In this document: positions 5,284 through 5,435 of the stretch, piece after piece
Numbering within the stretch: position 1 is the stretch's first letter
Layout: the number at the start of each line of letters is the position of its first letter
Origin: Alkalinema sp. CAN_BIN05
Lineage (GTDB): Bacteria > Cyanobacteriota > Cyanobacteriia > Leptolyngbyales > Leptolyngbyaceae
Length of the DNA stretch: 5,435 nucleotides
Assembly (NCBI GenBank): GCA_026786325.1
Contig: JAJAYH010000135.1
Location: 1 to 5,435, forward strand
Reading direction: 5' to 3'
Position numbers and translations under genes: made by a program
The notes under the pieces: generated by a model
The model's database searches: none
Seen by the model: the letters and a program-made list of their open reading frames with translations, nothing else
Told to the model about the DNA's origin: nothing

Positions 5284-5435
5284 ATGTCGGATCAATCCAA
5301 CTTTTTCAACCCTCGCAGCCGTTATCGCGGTCACTTTAAACCCGAAAATTTGGCCTTTAATGCCAATCTTCAAGAATTTGCGGGTCGGGTGATGACAATC
5401 TCAAATCTTGAGACAGGCGGTAAGATTTCTCCCGA
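5284..5435 (+). CDS. Small conserved cyanobacterial protein, DUF7219-like (partial, 3' end missing)
   Basis: Fifty codons are present before the right edge. The sequence opens MSDQSNFFNPRSRYRG and continues with FKPENLAFNANLQEF and ISNLETGGKISP. I recognise this pattern from a short, widely conserved cyanobacterial family of unknown function (DUF7219, as I recall it), usually under about 100 residues and sometimes misannotated as an isopropylmalate or homocitrate synthase. No catalytic motif, signal peptide or membrane helix is visible in the part seen. The start at 5284 has an AGGAG 11 bases ahead and matches the usual family N-terminus. The frame stays open upstream to an in-frame TAA at 5194-5196, and an ATG at 5230 would add 18 residues, which is less likely. 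The Pho-box-like array about 140 bp upstream hints at phosphate regulation. Function is not known. Confidence 0.75.
   Translation, partial: MSDQSNFFNPRSRYRGHFKPENLAFNANLQEFAGRVMTISNLETGGKISP

Overview
This 5.4 kb window is ordinary chromosomal DNA from a cyanobacterium. By eye it contains about two dozen CGATCG cores, including three complete GCGATCGC (HIP1) octamers at 705-712, 3660-3667 and 3744-3751. The proteins are of cyanobacterial type: a membrane-anchored YvcK, a MlaF/MlaD pair of the TGD/Ycf22 kind, and a short conserved protein beginning MSDQSNFFNPRSRYRG. I cannot name a genus. No mobile element, CRISPR array, tRNA or rRNA is visible.

Left part (1-1768, minus strand): a two-gene unit. 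yvcK, a UDP-sugar-binding regulator of cell-wall precursor and carbon flux with two N-terminal membrane helices, is followed by tsaE, the ATPase of tRNA t6A synthesis. The yvcK stop and tsaE start share an ATGA, and tsaE runs off the left edge. A 200-bp divergent spacer (1769-1968) with two small tandem repeats separates this unit from the right-hand genes.

Centre (1969-4112, plus strand): mlaF (ABC ATPase) and mlaD (membrane-anchored MCE substrate-binding protein) form an operon for a retrograde or inter-membrane phospholipid transporter. The permease (MlaE/TGD1) is not here and must be encoded elsewhere.

Right part (4113-5435, plus strand): a J-domain co-chaperone of the DnaJ type III class has its own sigma70-like promoter. 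Its start codon lies in a perfect 13-bp tandem duplication. Downstream is a 283-bp spacer, then the 5' end of a small cyanobacterial protein of the family I recognise as DUF7219, cut by the right edge. The spacer carries three 8-bp repeats at exact 11-bp spacing that match the cyanobacterial Pho box recognised by SphR/PhoB. This is the most interesting non-coding signal in the window, because it would put the downstream gene, or an unseen leftward transcript, under phosphate control.

I do not see a wholly new biological system. The observations worth following are the Pho-box-like array, the duplicated start region of the J-protein gene, the tandem repeats of the divergent promoter region, and the membrane-anchored YvcK.
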